A DNA stretch of 64,000 nt from Endocalyx cinctus (GCA_001600455.1 BCKC01000006.1:310001-374000), one strand, 5' to 3'. Positions 37,101 through 50,612 are shown, counted from the first letter of the stretch. Program-made: numbers and translations. The notes: generated from the letters alone by a model not told the origin.

Positions 37101-39343
37101 TAATTACTTATCTGCTAAGACCCAGGGGTCGCGAGTAGGGGTTATGAGTCGAAGTCGAAAGGTCACGCGTAGAGTCCATATGTCATCAAATTGGTATTAT
37201 TGTACGTATATGAACATGTTGGCACATAACACGTATTGTAATAAAGATCAATTTCATGGTCTATAGGGAAGTTATTCGTAATGACTGCAAGAGTCTTTTT
37301 TTTGGCGAACATCCTTATTCCTGGAAATATTGGCTTGTGATGTCAATACAGTGGGTTTGCGTTATTTCTCCTAGCTATATCAGCACGTGACTGGCCACAG
37401 TGGATAAGTTTATGAATTATGAAATATGAATTTTATGGAAAATGGAACGAGAATAGCGTATGAGCCTCTTGGACCGTTTCCCTATCCAGCGTCTAGAATT
37501 GCCTGGGCCTTAGTAGTTGTGGGGGTGGTTTTGCTAAACACACCGAGGCTGAGAGGTCTCAGCTGATCAAGTCTCTATTATGCGGAGTATGTATGGGGTT
37601 TCTATAGGCAAAAGACCCTGGAAAGTCAGAAAATCCAAAGCAAGAGGTCCAGAGCCTACTGATAATGACGATCAAGCCCCAGCTGCCCATGCTCACGAGA
37701 ACGAAAAATTGCCAACGCATAACAATAAAAAAGAAAAACTCTCTCAATCACACGTCGGCCCGTCTATACGATGAGATGAGCGTCTGCCTGATCATTTTTC
37801 GCGTCACGTACGAAGACAAACAATATAGGACAATTGCAGGACATCTAGATTTATTTATTTGCATATCAACCAAAAAAAAATATGAGGCAATCATCGAATG
37901 ATTATTTTGAATTCTGATATTCACGTTTTGCATTTTGCATCATTGATGTGCCGTCATTCTCACACTGGGCTTCAGTTCTTTTTTAGAATAACATTTAAGG
38001 TCACGTACTGTATTACGTTAGTAAACCGCTTAAGCATTGCGGGGGTCAAAGACCCTAAAAACTTGGCCTAGAATGGAGTTTCTTCAGCATCACGAGGCCA
38101 TCCCCGCGACTTGTTGAGGCGAAGATTGCTGTATTTTAAGCAAGTGGTATATGTAGGGGGGATTCATCAATAGCCAAAATACTTCCCAATCCGTGTAATA
38201 ATAGGCAGGACACGATCCCCTCTTGAGGCAAAAAATGCCCTGATGTAACTGTACCCATTTCCAAAAATGGACAGAGCACACCCGCTCAATTATTCGTCTA
38301 GTGTAGATATACTAACAAGAGTGAAGAGCGACGAGAATTTCCTAGCGAAACGTCGCTCTCTTTGTTGGTCTGTTAGTCTTTGGTCTCTGATCTATGGCCC
38401 TCTGTTCCATGTTGGATTTAATAGAACACGATATTTTTCGGTAAGGGGAAATGAAATAGTCTATAGGTTAACAAGATAGGGTTAATACTAGGGAATGTGC
38501 ATCGGCAATCACAAGCAAGCTCCAATGACTGATTGTTGAGTTCAGACAAATACGATAGGTTAAATCATAGTAAGGAAATCCCGTTTGATCATTACTTTGC
38601 CCAGAATTAGTCATACTGAGGAACATCTCCAATTCGGCAACACATTTAATTTACCATATTTCTAGTGCATCTATACTACGTCCTGTCGCCTATCGCCTAT
38701 CGCTTGCATGACATGACAGGCCCTTTGAATTAAGTTGGAGAGAATATTGGGGGGGGGTATTACTAGCCAGCCAGTTGATGACGATGACCTTTTTTTTGCC
38801 CTCTCTCTATCTCTCTGCCCCTCTCCCATGTCATTATCATAAGCAAGAAAAATGAAAATAAAAAATAAAAAATAAAGGAATGGCTTTGAATGAATGAGTT
38901 GGCAAGCAGAGAGAGAAAAAAAAAAAAAAAAACTGAACTTATGGACCAAGCGCGTTCGTCAATAAGAAACCATGTGCCAACTATCACAACCTTAAAACAG
39001 TTGTTTGCGGACCAAGGGGTTTTGCTGCTCAAACCAACTGTCAACGATAATGGAGAATTGGAGCTAGGATGATGGATGGTCTCTTCAGTAATTTCATACT
39101 ATTATTGTATTGAGTATTGTGATCAAAATTCTGATAGACCGGATGACTTGAAGTCTTAAATACCTCATTTGGAATATAATACCGTAAGAAGAATGGTGTG
39201 CGCACTAATTATTAAAGCTTACCGGAAAGGGTAATAACTTAATCAACTGGGATTCTGTCACTAACAGACATTATTCCGGGTGAGTAGGGTGAGTCTGGAC
39301 AGTGAGTTTTGACAGGGAAGAAGATGTGCGGGCCCTGTTTACC
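34114..39343. other. gene desert, last third
   Basis: No supportable gene. It contains an AT run near 34220-34240, two close copies of ATATGTGGGATAA about 60 bases apart (around 35210-35275), two copies of TACGGAGTA/TACTCCGTA (35394-35402, 35825-35833), and poly-A near 38916-38932. Open frames are short and lack motifs. Confidence 0.5.
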
Positions 39344-39375
39344 AAGTACCTAAGTACCCAAGTACCAAAGTACCC
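39344..39375 (+). repeat. 8-bp tandem repeat AAGTACCN, four units
   Basis: Units start at 39344, 39352, 39360 and 39368, each AAGTACC followed by T, C, A and C. It lies about 0.9 kb upstream of the DUF3295 gene. A related array follows at 39640-39703. Confidence 0.88.
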
Positions 39376-39639
39376 TTTCTTCTGTTCATGGGCGGTTCCT
39401 GCCAGGCCCCTTGATCCTAGTGTGGTGCCGCCATTACTAGGTACTTAGTACATTAGCACATACGCATTCATAATTCTACTTTCATTACACTAGGTACCTC
39501 CGCTCCCCATCAAGGCCCCCCAAAATTTATAGGACCCGCCAAGTAACCAGGGGTTTTTAGAAGTACTCTACACACTTATTATATACTACGAATTACCCTG
39601 GGGTACGTAAATCTGGTAATGTATACCATAGAAATCACC

Positions 39640-39703
39640 AAGTACTGATGTATCTAAGTACACATGTACTCAAGTACCCATGTACCTAAGTACCTAAATT
39701 CCC
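39640..39703 (+). repeat. 8-bp-periodic array alternating AAGTACNN and ATGTANNN
   Basis: Eight units in strict 8-bp register (starts 39640, 39648, 39656, 39664, 39672, 39680, 39688, 39696). The first six alternate AAGTAC and ATGTA starts and the last two are AAGTACCT and AAATTCCC. It shares its unit with 39344-39375. It may be a minisatellite or a cluster of binding sites for the downstream gene. Confidence 0.85.
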
Positions 39704-39729
39704 AAGGGAGCTTGGATGGATCTCCCACA

Positions 39730-40287
39730 CCGCGCCTTCTACCCTCATTCAATTGCCAACCCACTTTACGTCTTCTATCAAATACACTCACTACACCCTA
39801 CATAACATATTATGTACACACATCCCCATTCTCTCCCCTTCCTTCAACTACACTTCACAACCTCCACAGAGACCGGCATAATTGTTTTCTTAAATGCTAT
39901 CGACGTCCAAGTTCGACAGCATTGATTAAGATTCCGCATCAGTCCATAGTCGGAACATACTCACGACAAAGAGTATTCAATAGAAGGGTACATAGCACCC
40001 ACTACCCATTCAACACCTCGCATCACTATCATTCAATCACAGACGGCACCCATTCAGTTTGGACGGCCTTGTATTTTTTTTTCCCACCTACGAACATACG
40101 ATAATTTTAAGATTTTCCCACCTACAACTCCGAATACATAAAACCATTCATAATTCACCAAGTACAACATCCGCATTGTGAACCTACGTCGACGTTCGCG
40201 GTCGTTCTCGCGAAAGCCGTTACCATCATTCTTATAACCTTGACCATATTTCCGCTCTCAGTAGCCGAGTAGGGGAAATTGGCAAAG
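39730..40287 (+). promoter_or_regulatory. G-poor C/T/A-rich leader of the DUF3295 gene
   Basis: The plus strand here is strikingly poor in G and rich in C, A and T (ACTACAC, CATCCCC, CTCTCC runs) up to the ATG at 40288, as in fungal promoters and 5' UTRs. The 146-codon open frame at 39664-40104 is best explained by this composition: it is Ser/Thr/Pro/His/Tyr-rich and has no domain. Confidence 0.45.
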
Positions 40288-42096
40288 ATGCCCCCGAGAG
40301 CTGAAGGATTAGTACTCACCGTGGACCCGAATGTCATTCACAAAGTCGATACCGGCAACCCTCAGAACCTCTTTAGCATGTGGACAGGTGCGTATTTAGT
40401 TCTCAATCGGCATCGAAACTGCCCCGGAGCAGCAGACCTAACTTGATACCTTTTAGTGTTTTCCAGGTGCGCAGACGCTGTAGAACAAGGCCGACGATTA
40501 GAAAACCTAAGCTGGCGATTGTGGAACAGAGAAACGTTTTGTTGCGATCCCGCCCAGAAAAAGCCTTTGTCTGCCACTACTACCCTACCCAAAGATATAT
40601 CCGAACAGCGACATATTCCGGATTTACCTCAACTATCCGTCAGCGTTGATTCCATCGCCGACGACGAAGCTATCGACTTCACAGCAGAAGCCGACCCAGT
40701 AGAAATCCTCCGACCCATGATCATTCGACAAGACTCGTGTGCGAGCAGCCGAAGTAGAGGTCGTGAACGCCACATCACGTCGGATCATTTAGAGAAGATG
40801 GTTGTTACTATCATCAAAGAGAAGGAGCCCAACCTGGCTCCGATACAACAAATCAGCTCCCCCATACTAGAACCTGAGAGCGACCAGTCAGAACAGTCAT
40901 CCTGCTCTGAAATACCACCGTCCGCCACCACCGTGGCCACCGACTTCGCCGCCTGCGAATCCCCTTGCACATCTCGCCAGCCACTGAAGTCCGAAACTCC
41001 AGCCAAGACTGTTGTTCGTGGCTTCTCCCCATCTACTAACCCACTTCCGTCATTCAAAGTCTCTCACGAATCTAAGATGGCGTTGCCGGACGCCATACCT
41101 GAACCGACATCGTCGCCGGCCCACAAGCCAGTGCCGCCTAAGAAGCAGCCTGCCAAGTTCGCCCTCGGCCAATCCTCTGGAGACGAATCATCCCCTCAGA
41201 GCTTGGACACACGCCAGCCAGCTCCTACGCTGAAGAAGAACAAGATGTTCCAATTTGGAGGCTCGTCAGGTTCCGGTGAAGAGGACAGTCTATCGACCAA
41301 GCCCGCCGCGCTCGCTCTACGACCGAACTCACTCCTTAACCCCCAGAAGAAGCAAACATCATTCAGTAACCATGTAACGACGCGAACAATTCCTCCTTCC
41401 AGTGATCAGTCCGACAGCTACGTAGACGAGAGCGCCATTGACGATGACGAGGAGGACTCGGAATGGGAGGATTCACCTGAGGAGAGTGGCAAGTCGAGCG
41501 TTGACGATCCAGTAACCTTCCAGCGAGTACCTTCGAAAGCGAACCTTACCTCCCAGCGATCCCTCATCAGCCTCATGTTTGCCGGCCAAGAGGAGCGCGC
41601 CAAAGGTCTCAGCAACTTCGCGTCGCATTCGACGCCAGCTATCCCACACCGAGCCCATCAACTACACAGTACATCTCGCATGGTCGCCTCGCCCAACGAT
41701 TCTGAAGAGGCTGGATTGGAGATGAGAGGTCGTTTGAGACCTACACCGTTGAACCCTATTAACGAGATCCCTCGATCGGGAGCTCAACCTATAATGACGA
41801 GCCAGAAGGTTCATCAGCACCACCAGGCCTTGTCACCTCGGACTACGCGTAGGAACATGCTAGCTACTGAGTTGACCGAGTCTCTTCGACGCCAACTCCT
41901 GTGGGAGCGCCAACAGAAGACCTCGACTGCTAATGCCGTCCTGAAGAGGCGCCATACCTCGCACGACGTTGCTAACCTCAAGCAATACCCCGAGAAAGTC
42001 CATATGGGCAAAGGCAAAGACGAGCCCAACGCGAACAGCTGGAACCAATATTTTAATCGAGATGACTTTAGCGGATACCATGCTCAAGGATGGTAA
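40288..42096 (+). CDS. DUF1752/DUF3295 nitrogen/nutrient-regulator-like protein (579 aa)
   Basis: Two exons, 40288-40387 and 40457-42096, with a 69-nt intron (GTGCGT..TTTTAG). The junction restores LFSMWTVFSRCADAVEQG, the fungal DUF1752 (AreA GATA-like N-terminal) motif at residues about 28-55, including RRLENLSWRLWNRE. The rest fits DUF3295: SCASSRSRGRERHITSD, a long Ser/Pro-rich disordered middle, repeated KFALGQSSGDE and FQFGGSSGSGEE modules, QKKQTSFSNHV, an acidic DESAIDDDEEDSEWEDS stretch, and a strongly conserved C-terminus (SPRTTRRNMLATELTESL, LLWERQQ, LKRRHTSHDVANLKQYPEK, FSGYHAQGW). The start ATG opens a typical N-terminus and the length is normal for the family. Related proteins are thought to act in nutrient/TOR or nitrogen signalling, but there is no catalytic domain and the biochemical role is not established. 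The two AAGTAC arrays lie upstream. Confidence 0.93.
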
Positions 42097-43388
42097 TCTT
42101 AATACTTTTCATCTTCATGTTTAATGTCTACACGTCACCACCAAATATACCCCCCCACCACATCCTCTGGCGGCCACTCGAAACCGCCCTGTACATTTAT
42201 ATCTTGTTTTATGGCATTGCGCGAGGTGTTTACTTCTACGTCACGGACCGCATGCATCTAGCCTGGAGTTCGCGACATTGCTTAATCATGGATCGACGCA
42301 TATTATGCCTCGTTTATATAATACACAATTGGCTTGATATTTCCTCAATTACGGTCATAATTTCGTCGCCGCGCCCGTCATCGTGTGGGCCTGGCCCACG
42401 TTGTTTTATTTTCACGCCCTGAACTATTTCGGTACTAATCGGCGCTGTTTTACCAATGATACCACGGTCTGCTGCATTTGTTTGTTTTACGCCTGTTTAT
42501 CAGGCTGGGATAGTGTTTGTGTTTATATTTAGTTGTTTATTTTTACGGGGTATTAAAAGGATGTCGAATGGAATCAAGAGTTTACCTTTTACGTCTCAAA
42601 CTACTTAAGAAATGGAAAAGGGCAACCTTGCTTCTTGTTCATGAGAAATGAACATTTTACTAAAGAAGAAAAAAAAAAAAAAGAAATCAAAAAGGCGAGA
42701 GTGATAGGGATTGCCGACGACGAGTCGTGCAAGGCCTTCCATGGAAAACACAGACGTTAAAGAGCACGCGCCATGACCAACAAAAACAATCGGAAAATCT
42801 TGAGACTACAAAAATAAAGAATAAAATCACTTGATAAGTCACTCAAATCTCTACGTGCCTTAGTGTTCTCTTCTGCAACGTGAATGTGATCTTAAAAAGA
42901 TTGGTAGACTAAAAATCCCCGAGCGTAAAAACGGGGTTGAAACTACGCTAATTCTAGTATAAACATAAACATTATGAGGCTGACGACGCGGGACCGGCAC
43001 AGGTTGTGGTTGCGTGGTTGCGCGCGTAGGTGTGGCAGTGTGTAGTCGGAAGACCCGAACAGCCCAACGGCTCGTTGTACTATCGCATAGCTAAGCACTT
43101 CCCGAAATCAAACGCAGGGGGGGCTTGAGACTAGGCACGGGTAGTTGCTACGATAATGAAAAAAAAAAAAAAAAGGATTAAAAAGCAATACAGCAGGAGA
43201 GAGGATGAAGGGTGAAAGTTGTGACATCAAAATGACAACGTGATCTCGACATATTACACTTTATAGCTTATAGGTAGTTGAAAAAATACGAAAACGAGAC
43301 ATCTTTTGTTTTATTATTCCCTATCGGTAAGTGTGACAATGCAATGCGGGCAAGCAGATGCGAGTTGGGGTTTAGTACCGTACCATTT

Positions 43389-43408
43389 TACACACACACA
43401 CACACACA
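43389..43408. repeat. (AC)n microsatellite
   Basis: About ten AC/CA units, followed after ATTT by a further short CACACA run. Confidence 0.85.
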
Positions 43409-43922
43409 TTTACACACACAAAAGAAAAAAAAGGAAGAAAGCCACAAGGACAGTAGATAGATTAGCAGGACCCTTGATCGTCCATTTTGCATAGCTTGTC
43501 AGACAATTGAATAATAAGATGTAGATCACGTCCTCGGTTTTTCAATACCGAACGAACGGCGGTAAAGCCTTTTTTTTTCTTTCTCTCTCTTTCTCTGAAT
43601 GTTTAAACCATGTATCCACGGATGTGCATAGATCTTCTGCCCGGATAAACATTTAATGTATAATAATGCTTCTCTATACATAAGATCTACTATGTACAGG
43701 GCGGTGAGAAAAGCACGGGAAAGCTTTCGTATGGAGCAAGTGTATAACAGGTCTATTGACAGGGTCCATGCGTGATATAGTAGGGCGGGGAGCTAAACTA
43801 CATCACCTGCTACTCCGTATGAACTTTAAGGGTCTATGTCTCACTATTCTTCCTTCACGTTCACGTTCACCGTAGACAGTTCTTCTGATTTTTTTGTTAC
43901 TATACTAAGATTGAACCCTTAA

Positions 43923-43944
43923 ATATATATATATATATATATAT
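43923..43944. repeat. (AT)n microsatellite
   Basis: About eleven uninterrupted AT units. Confidence 0.85.
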
Positions 43945-45080
43945 CTTTATAACAAGAAGAAATGATTTGGTTTGAATCAATTCTAGAATTGTCTTTTTTG
44001 GGGTCGTGATTAAGTGCAGATCTACGAGGTTTCAGACAACACGACAGCGAATAAAGAATGTACCGTATCATTCAACCAACCAAATAACGACGTGCCCTGT
44101 AATTAAGGGGACTTTGTCTAGGTCAGATCAATGTAGTATTATTGGGAAAAGAGTCAGATTAAACAGATAGAGAGGGAATAGCAAGAGGTTTAGTTAGAGA
44201 GATAGCCGACCGGCTCGGTTCCGTGCCTGTCACTTTGCTCACCTTTTTTTCTTTCTTCAACTCCTCTTTGCTATGTACTTTCTACTCCTCGTCCCATCCT
44301 CCACCTTCTCACCACCACCATTACCACACACGACATACCCACACCCCTCTATCTATCTATCTATCTTACAACTTAAAAAAAAAAGACGTTCCATATCCCC
44401 TCTTTTTTTTATTCCCTCCCCCTCCCCCTCCTCATCGTAAAACATAGCAACAAAACCCACACACACACACCCAAACCTCAGAAAAAGCGCGATGAGTTGT
44501 CCCGGCCACACCAAAAGAAGATAAAATAGTAACAACGCTGTAACGACAAATCATCTGCCTTCAGAGACAACTCACCGACTTTTTCTCCCTCTTACTCTTT
44601 ACGTAGGTTATATATATATATATATTTATTTATTTATAATTTTTATTTATCTTCTTTTTTTTTCACTTTGAAACTTAACTTGAATTAGAAATTGTATCCT
44701 TCATGTTTTTTTTTGAGGGGCTATACATATAATACATTGTCGTCGGCCTACCGGCACTTTATATAGCTACCTCGTATCTTACATCTTACACAGTACTACA
44801 CTACAATTACCAAGTATACCCAACATCCTACAGTGCTATGTTAGGGTAGTAGTACTACCTAAAGGACATAAGCAAAGAGTAGCAGTAGTCATTACTTTTT
44901 TAGTGGTGTTACCTACCGGGGCCCGGATGACGACCCCGGCGTATGCTATTCTCATGTCATACATTACACTGCGTTAGGTTAGGGCAGTCGAAATATATAT
45001 ATAAAAAAAAAAGGTAGAATCCCCAGACTCTTAGTATACCACTTAGTGTTTTGTGTTTTATTCTATGCAGGTAGGCCAAG

Positions 45081-45148
45081 GTATGTGTGTGTGCGTGTGT
45101 GCCTGTGCCTGTGCTTGTGTCTGCGCTTGTGCTTATGCTTATGATTAT
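45081..45148. repeat. degenerating TGTGCY hexamer array
   Basis: A GT run passes into hexamers TGTGCC, TGTGCC, TGTGCT, TGTGTC, TGCGCT, TGTGCT, TATGCT and TATGAT. The unit drifts stepwise from one end to the other. Confidence 0.7.
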
Positions 45149-47101
45149 TATCATACTTTTTTTTTGTGATGGGACGATGGGAATAAAAAAACAGTTAAGG
45201 GGGAAAAAAAAAAGTGGTCATTTGCGCAAGGCGTGATAAAAGTTTGATGTGAACTTGTGACGACGAAGTATCAGCACCCCACGGCTTCGGCTCACTATCT
45301 ATCTGCTATCTATCTATCTCGCTATTATTAATCTCTCTGCGCATAACCGATATATACTCCGTACTCGGTATGCCTTTATTTTGACTTCTGCTTCCGCCTG
45401 TCGGTAATCATACGTCGGCAGAATAGACCACTCGCACGTATGATTTCTTTCACATGCGCACAATAAACATAAAAAACATTGAAGTGGATTCGTTAAAATA
45501 ATTAATTGGTTAATTTGATTACATTCTTTTCTTTTTTTTCAATATGTCAAACATCTAAAACGTGGGATGTCATTGGAGCGCATTAAACATTACAGATAAA
45601 GTTCATATATACGATCTAGTACAATACCGAGGAGAGAGATAGTACCTAGGTATATACAAACAGAAAGAATGACATTATCCAGTAATGATCTCGTGATCGG
45701 GACTCTCCGATATCCATGGATATAGTACGATTGGTTTACGGCAGAATAAATAAAAAAGTAATTTGTTCTTACATTTGCGTACGTGTATATGTATACTCTA
45801 CTACACTACTTTAGAAGACCGATCTCCATTTATTTACTCATTTTTTTTTTTTTTCAATCTGTTTCAATCCCCAGTTCTTCGGCGATTTATTATCTTTTAC
45901 CGTTGATTCTTTAAAATTTTCATCGGCCCTTTCTTGATAGGACTCTCGGTTCTATTATCTTTTATCTTACTTCACCATTAACTAATATAGCCATTATTTT
46001 TTTTTTCGTGTGTGTCCATTTCATGTTCCGTCTTTAACTTTTTATTTTAATTTTTTATTATTTTATTTCCTTTTCTCTTTAAGCGCCGGACTGACAGGTC
46101 TTTATTCGGTAATCTGCGCGCGCCAACGACTACTGCGCGGCGCAGATGCGGGAAAAGAGGGTCGGGGTCCATCTCTCTCTCTCTTCCCCTCTTCTTCACC
46201 ACACACACACACACACATACACACCTTGCCTTTCTTAGTATAGTGAGTTATACTTATTTTGCTACCACACCCAATCAATCGGAGCTCGGTAAAATTCTCC
46301 ACATGGAATTCTTCTAGAAGCATGTCCAAAACTCAGCCTCTTTTTAAAAAAGAATTAGCCCTGGTAGTATACAGAAAGAGTCATTGGGGCTTAAATACCC
46401 CCACCACGTGGGGGTTATTATCGTTAAACGTTTTTTTCTCTCTTCTATACTACTGTATATTACATAACAGTAGACTAGGTAGGCTTAAGCTTTAACATAT
46501 GCTATATACACTACTTTTATGTAAAGGTATAATACCACGCTATCTTATTCGCTTTCTTTTTTATTCATATTATGGAATTCGTCATAATTATCCCCATAAT
46601 TAAGGACGCTATACGATTACAAGTCGCGAATAATCTCTCTTCAATTAAACAACGGCATTTCTTCTCATTTTCCATATAGCGCAAAAATCACGAGAGGAGA
46701 AGAAAATAAACAGAAAAGGAAAAAAAAAAGGATGGGGATATTTCATCTTGAAAGTTTTTTTTTTCCCCCTCTAATATCTCTTTTTCTTCCCTGTTTTTAT
46801 TTCACACGTGAGAATGATTTAATGCGAAAAATGACAAGGGAAAAAAAGAAGAGGTCAATCACATGTAAAAATACTAGGTATACCAATTTAGTAGATTCCC
46901 TAATATCTAATCTCTTCGTATGTTATTTTTGATAGCAGTAAAATGACATTTTGGGCTTGCCACCATGAAGAAGTAATATAACGATGAATTGATCACGGGA
47001 GAGGTATCGAATAATTTTAATACTTCGGTATAACCGAGAATCGATGGCACATTAAAATTATGTGTGAATGTTTTGTTTTCTTGAATTGCTTTGCTTCCTT
47101 G

Positions 47102-47152
47102 TTTTTTTTTTTTTTTTTTTTTTTTTTTTTCCCCCCTTTTTTTTTTTTTTCA

Positions 47153-47213
<61 letters not shown>

Positions 47214-47216
47214 CTT

Positions 47217-47247
<31 letters not shown>
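47102..47247. repeat. long poly-T block with few C interruptions
   Basis: About 145 bases, almost all T, broken by one C6 run, a CAAAAGG and single C bases. CAAAAGGTTT recurs after the block (near 47270), so a duplication around the tract or an assembly collapse is possible. Confidence 0.8.
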
Positions 47248-49209
47248 CTTCCGCTCGTTTGTTGCTTCTCAAAAGGTTTATTTGCTTTGTCAATTGATTG
47301 AACCGTTTTTCTTTTCTCTCGTATTATCGAAGAGAAAATAAATAGATAAATAAATAAAAATTGAAGAATTAAAAAATAAGGCTCTGTGCGACTAATTAAT
47401 TGCCGATCTTTCCTGGCTTCCTGCGTCTCGAGGCTCTATTAGCTTTTTTTCCTTAACCTGCATGACAAGTATAGCTTCAAGCCACGCCGTCGAATCTCTC
47501 AATAAACCCGTTGCTTTCCACAACACAAGCTAAGGAACAAAACAAAAAATTAACAATAAAAATAAATCTCAAAACTTTCTTCTCGGTAGGTACGAGTACG
47601 GACTCTTCAACCAAATAATAATAAAAATAAGAAATTGGAAAACATGATTCAAACAATTACGTGTATATGTATATATATCATGTTGGATGCCCAACTCATG
47701 ACGGATCGTCCTGTTTATTTCGAGTCGTAAATTATCTGTGTCCCATGCGCAAAACAAAAGATTACAACACTAGAACAGAAAGCTTGCCCTTGTCCTCTGT
47801 GTCCTACACTACTGCCATTACTACAGTATACACACTACTGCCGCCGATGCTCTCCTCTTTCATGCTCCGTTGAAAGTCGCGCCCAAGCGGATACGCTAGA
47901 GGATTTCACGGGGGAGAATGGGCGTCCTTAGCTCAGTGACTTACGTCGACTAGTATAGTTGACTTTTTTTTTCCTCACTGCCAATTCAAGTACCTAGCGG
48001 TATTAATTATATGTACTTAGCTACTAAGTAGTAGTGTATTGTACGCTATAATATACCTAAGGAGGAGAAGTTGAAAGAGAAAAAAAATAGTCAACGGTCA
48101 ATTATCCACCTTTTTCTCTCGCACGTACTCTTTTGCCTCATTATCGACAAATCGAGCCCTTTCAAACACGTAATCGTTACGAGCTTAGGCACGAATTTTA
48201 TCTTCTCTTCCTCCTCTTTTTTTCTTCGGTGTTACTTTTTTTTTAAACTATACTACTACAAATTCGTATTAAAGGAGGAGGAGAAGAGGATAGGCCTGCC
48301 ATTTAAAGAAGATTTCCCCTCTTACCCCTGGCTATCATTGAGTGGCTTACATATTTTTTTTGTCTCAAACCTGTCAAAGAATAAAATAAAATAAAGTCCG
48401 GGGAATAAGCAGCTCTCTCAGTGGCTGAGAAGAGCGGGTCAGCTTCGACCTCACGCCTCAGCCTTATGCAGCTTTCCTCCGTTTTGCTCTCCTACACTAC
48501 TCCCCCCCTTCCCTTTGAAAGTCAAGGCGTAAAGGGGAGGGCCGAATAAACGAGAGAGAAAAGAAGGAGAATTACGTGTGCAAACGTACGTTTTTTATGA
48601 GATATGCGTGGCTTAAAAAGGTATCTACTAGGTAAAGAAGAAAAGAGGCGCCGACGAAAGGTTTATACACGTACATAATAAATATTCCGGCATGCGGCAT
48701 GATGCATTGCATATGCCTCTTTTTTATTTCTCCTACGTCCATTTATCATTTCTTTTCTTATTGAAAATTTATTTCTTTTCTTTATATCAAAGAAAAAAAA
48801 GATAAAATAATATATAAAATAAATAAATAATAAATAATCAATTAAAAATATTTTTAATATATAATATATTTTTTTTACCTTTACTACGGTACGCTACTGA
48901 GCTAGACTCTAGAAATGGATACGTTATAGCTTAGTTTACCAACCCTAACAAAGACTAAGAAACTAACCAGTCTGGCGGATGAGGTCTCCCGGGAAACCTT
49001 GAACCACTTCACTAAGCTTTTAGAGGTCTCGAGCGCCGATTTTAGCTTACCATTCATCGGTAATTTTTGGTCACTTGAGACCTTTTCTTTTTCCTTTCCA
49101 GAGATTTCTTTCGTTCTTTTTTAACCATCTGAAAGTAATTTTCTTCCCTTACGTTTCAACTAATCAACTTTAGTTTACATGTCAAATTTCGGAACTTTTT
49201 TCTTCTCTT

Positions 49210-49228
49210 CCCCCCCCCCCCCCCCCCC
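49210..49228. repeat. poly-C run
   Basis: Nineteen consecutive C bases, preceded by a CT-rich stretch. Confidence 0.85.
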
Positions 49229-50612
49229 TTCGTCTCTTCTTTGTCTCTTCCCTATTTTTCTTGTAACAAGTTATATAAGAAGGAAACTAATAGGAAATAA
49301 CCTGTTTCGAACCAAAGAAAAAAAAATATCCGCCCCTTTTTCAAAAAAAAAAAAAAAATCCTAACTCTCCTGTTGTTTACTGTACTACTAGAAAAGATCA
49401 TTAAACTGTCTAAACGGAGAAGAGTTTCTCTTTTTAGCTTGTGACTACGAGCCCAAAGCCAGGGAGAGTAGAATCCAAAGAAGAAACTATCTAGGTAACG
49501 TATAACTTAGGTTACTTCCTTTTTACTTACGCGTTACATTAGCGCGTTTCTATTCACTTATTCCTCCCTCGACCAAAGTCTCTCCCTTTCTCTCTCCCTC
49601 TCCCCGTATCTCACAAACTTACTGCAATGTCATACATACATAGAAGAAACCGGCATCTCTTCCCCGCGTATACACAGTTTTTTTTTTCTGTCTGTCCGAC
49701 GACAAGATGTAAAGGTAAAAAGGGGGGCATGGGGGTTAGACAGAAGCAGAAGTGACAGTGGAGTCCTCTTCCCCCCCTTACCTTTCCTTGTGATATGTAC
49801 TACTGCTGCTATAATCATATTCGATATATATTTACAAATTTTGGAAGTTAATTTTCTTGCTTGCTTGCTTTCCCCGGGTGGATAGATCTGGAAATATGAA
49901 CCCAAATTCTTTTCTTCTCGTCTGAAACAATAGTTTTGAGCAATCGATACGTTACAGTAGTATATACATACGCATATACCGTGATGAACAAGTAGGAGGA
50001 AATTGGCGTTTTTCTTTGACCCCTTTTTTTGCTTTCTTTTAGGAGGTGCGTCTTGGATGGCGTTCGCTTTCGTATATACCACTAATATATGCGTATGCGT
50101 ATGTATATGTACGGACGCAGGCAGAGTTCGCCCCGTTCATCCAGCATATAGACCGTTATTGTGCTCTAGTATACCTTCGCAGTTTATTACCTTCAATTCG
50201 TTTTATATCTTTTCTTCTTTTTTTATGGGGGGGCCATGCATAGGTAGTATACGAAAGTCAGGTGACACGACATTCTATCTCATCGGATATTTACAGTAGT
50301 ATGCATATGTATTTAGAAATAAGAAAGGAAAGAATCGAGACTCAGGGAGAGAAGAAAATAAAGCAATAAAAGAAAAAAGTATACTAAGCTTTTTTTTTTT
50401 TTTTCAATTAAGTCTGGGGTAAAATGAGAAAAAAATGTAAATGTGTGAGCCAAAAAAGCGCCACCGCGGGGTTTCATCGTCGTCGTAGTATTTGGTGTGG
50501 TATTACAGAGACCGTAAAACGTAATACTCTCGTGAAAGCATCACTTTTCTCATATTCAATAAAACCCCCTCGAAAAAAAAAGGTTTCCGCGTCACGATGA
50601 ATCGGCACTTCC

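Noticed and set aside
39664..40104. 146-codon open frame with ATG
   Set aside because: It has Ser/Thr/Pro/His-rich composition typical of a G-poor promoter leader, shows no domain, and lies directly before the real DUF3295 start.
47060..47341. Poly-Phe open frames in three plus-strand frames
   Set aside because: They are produced by the poly-T block and are not genes.
47926..47960. TTAGCTCAGTGAC, resembling a tRNA A-box
   Set aside because: No D-stem partner, anticodon arm or B-box follows. A poly-T lies downstream but the cloverleaf cannot be built.
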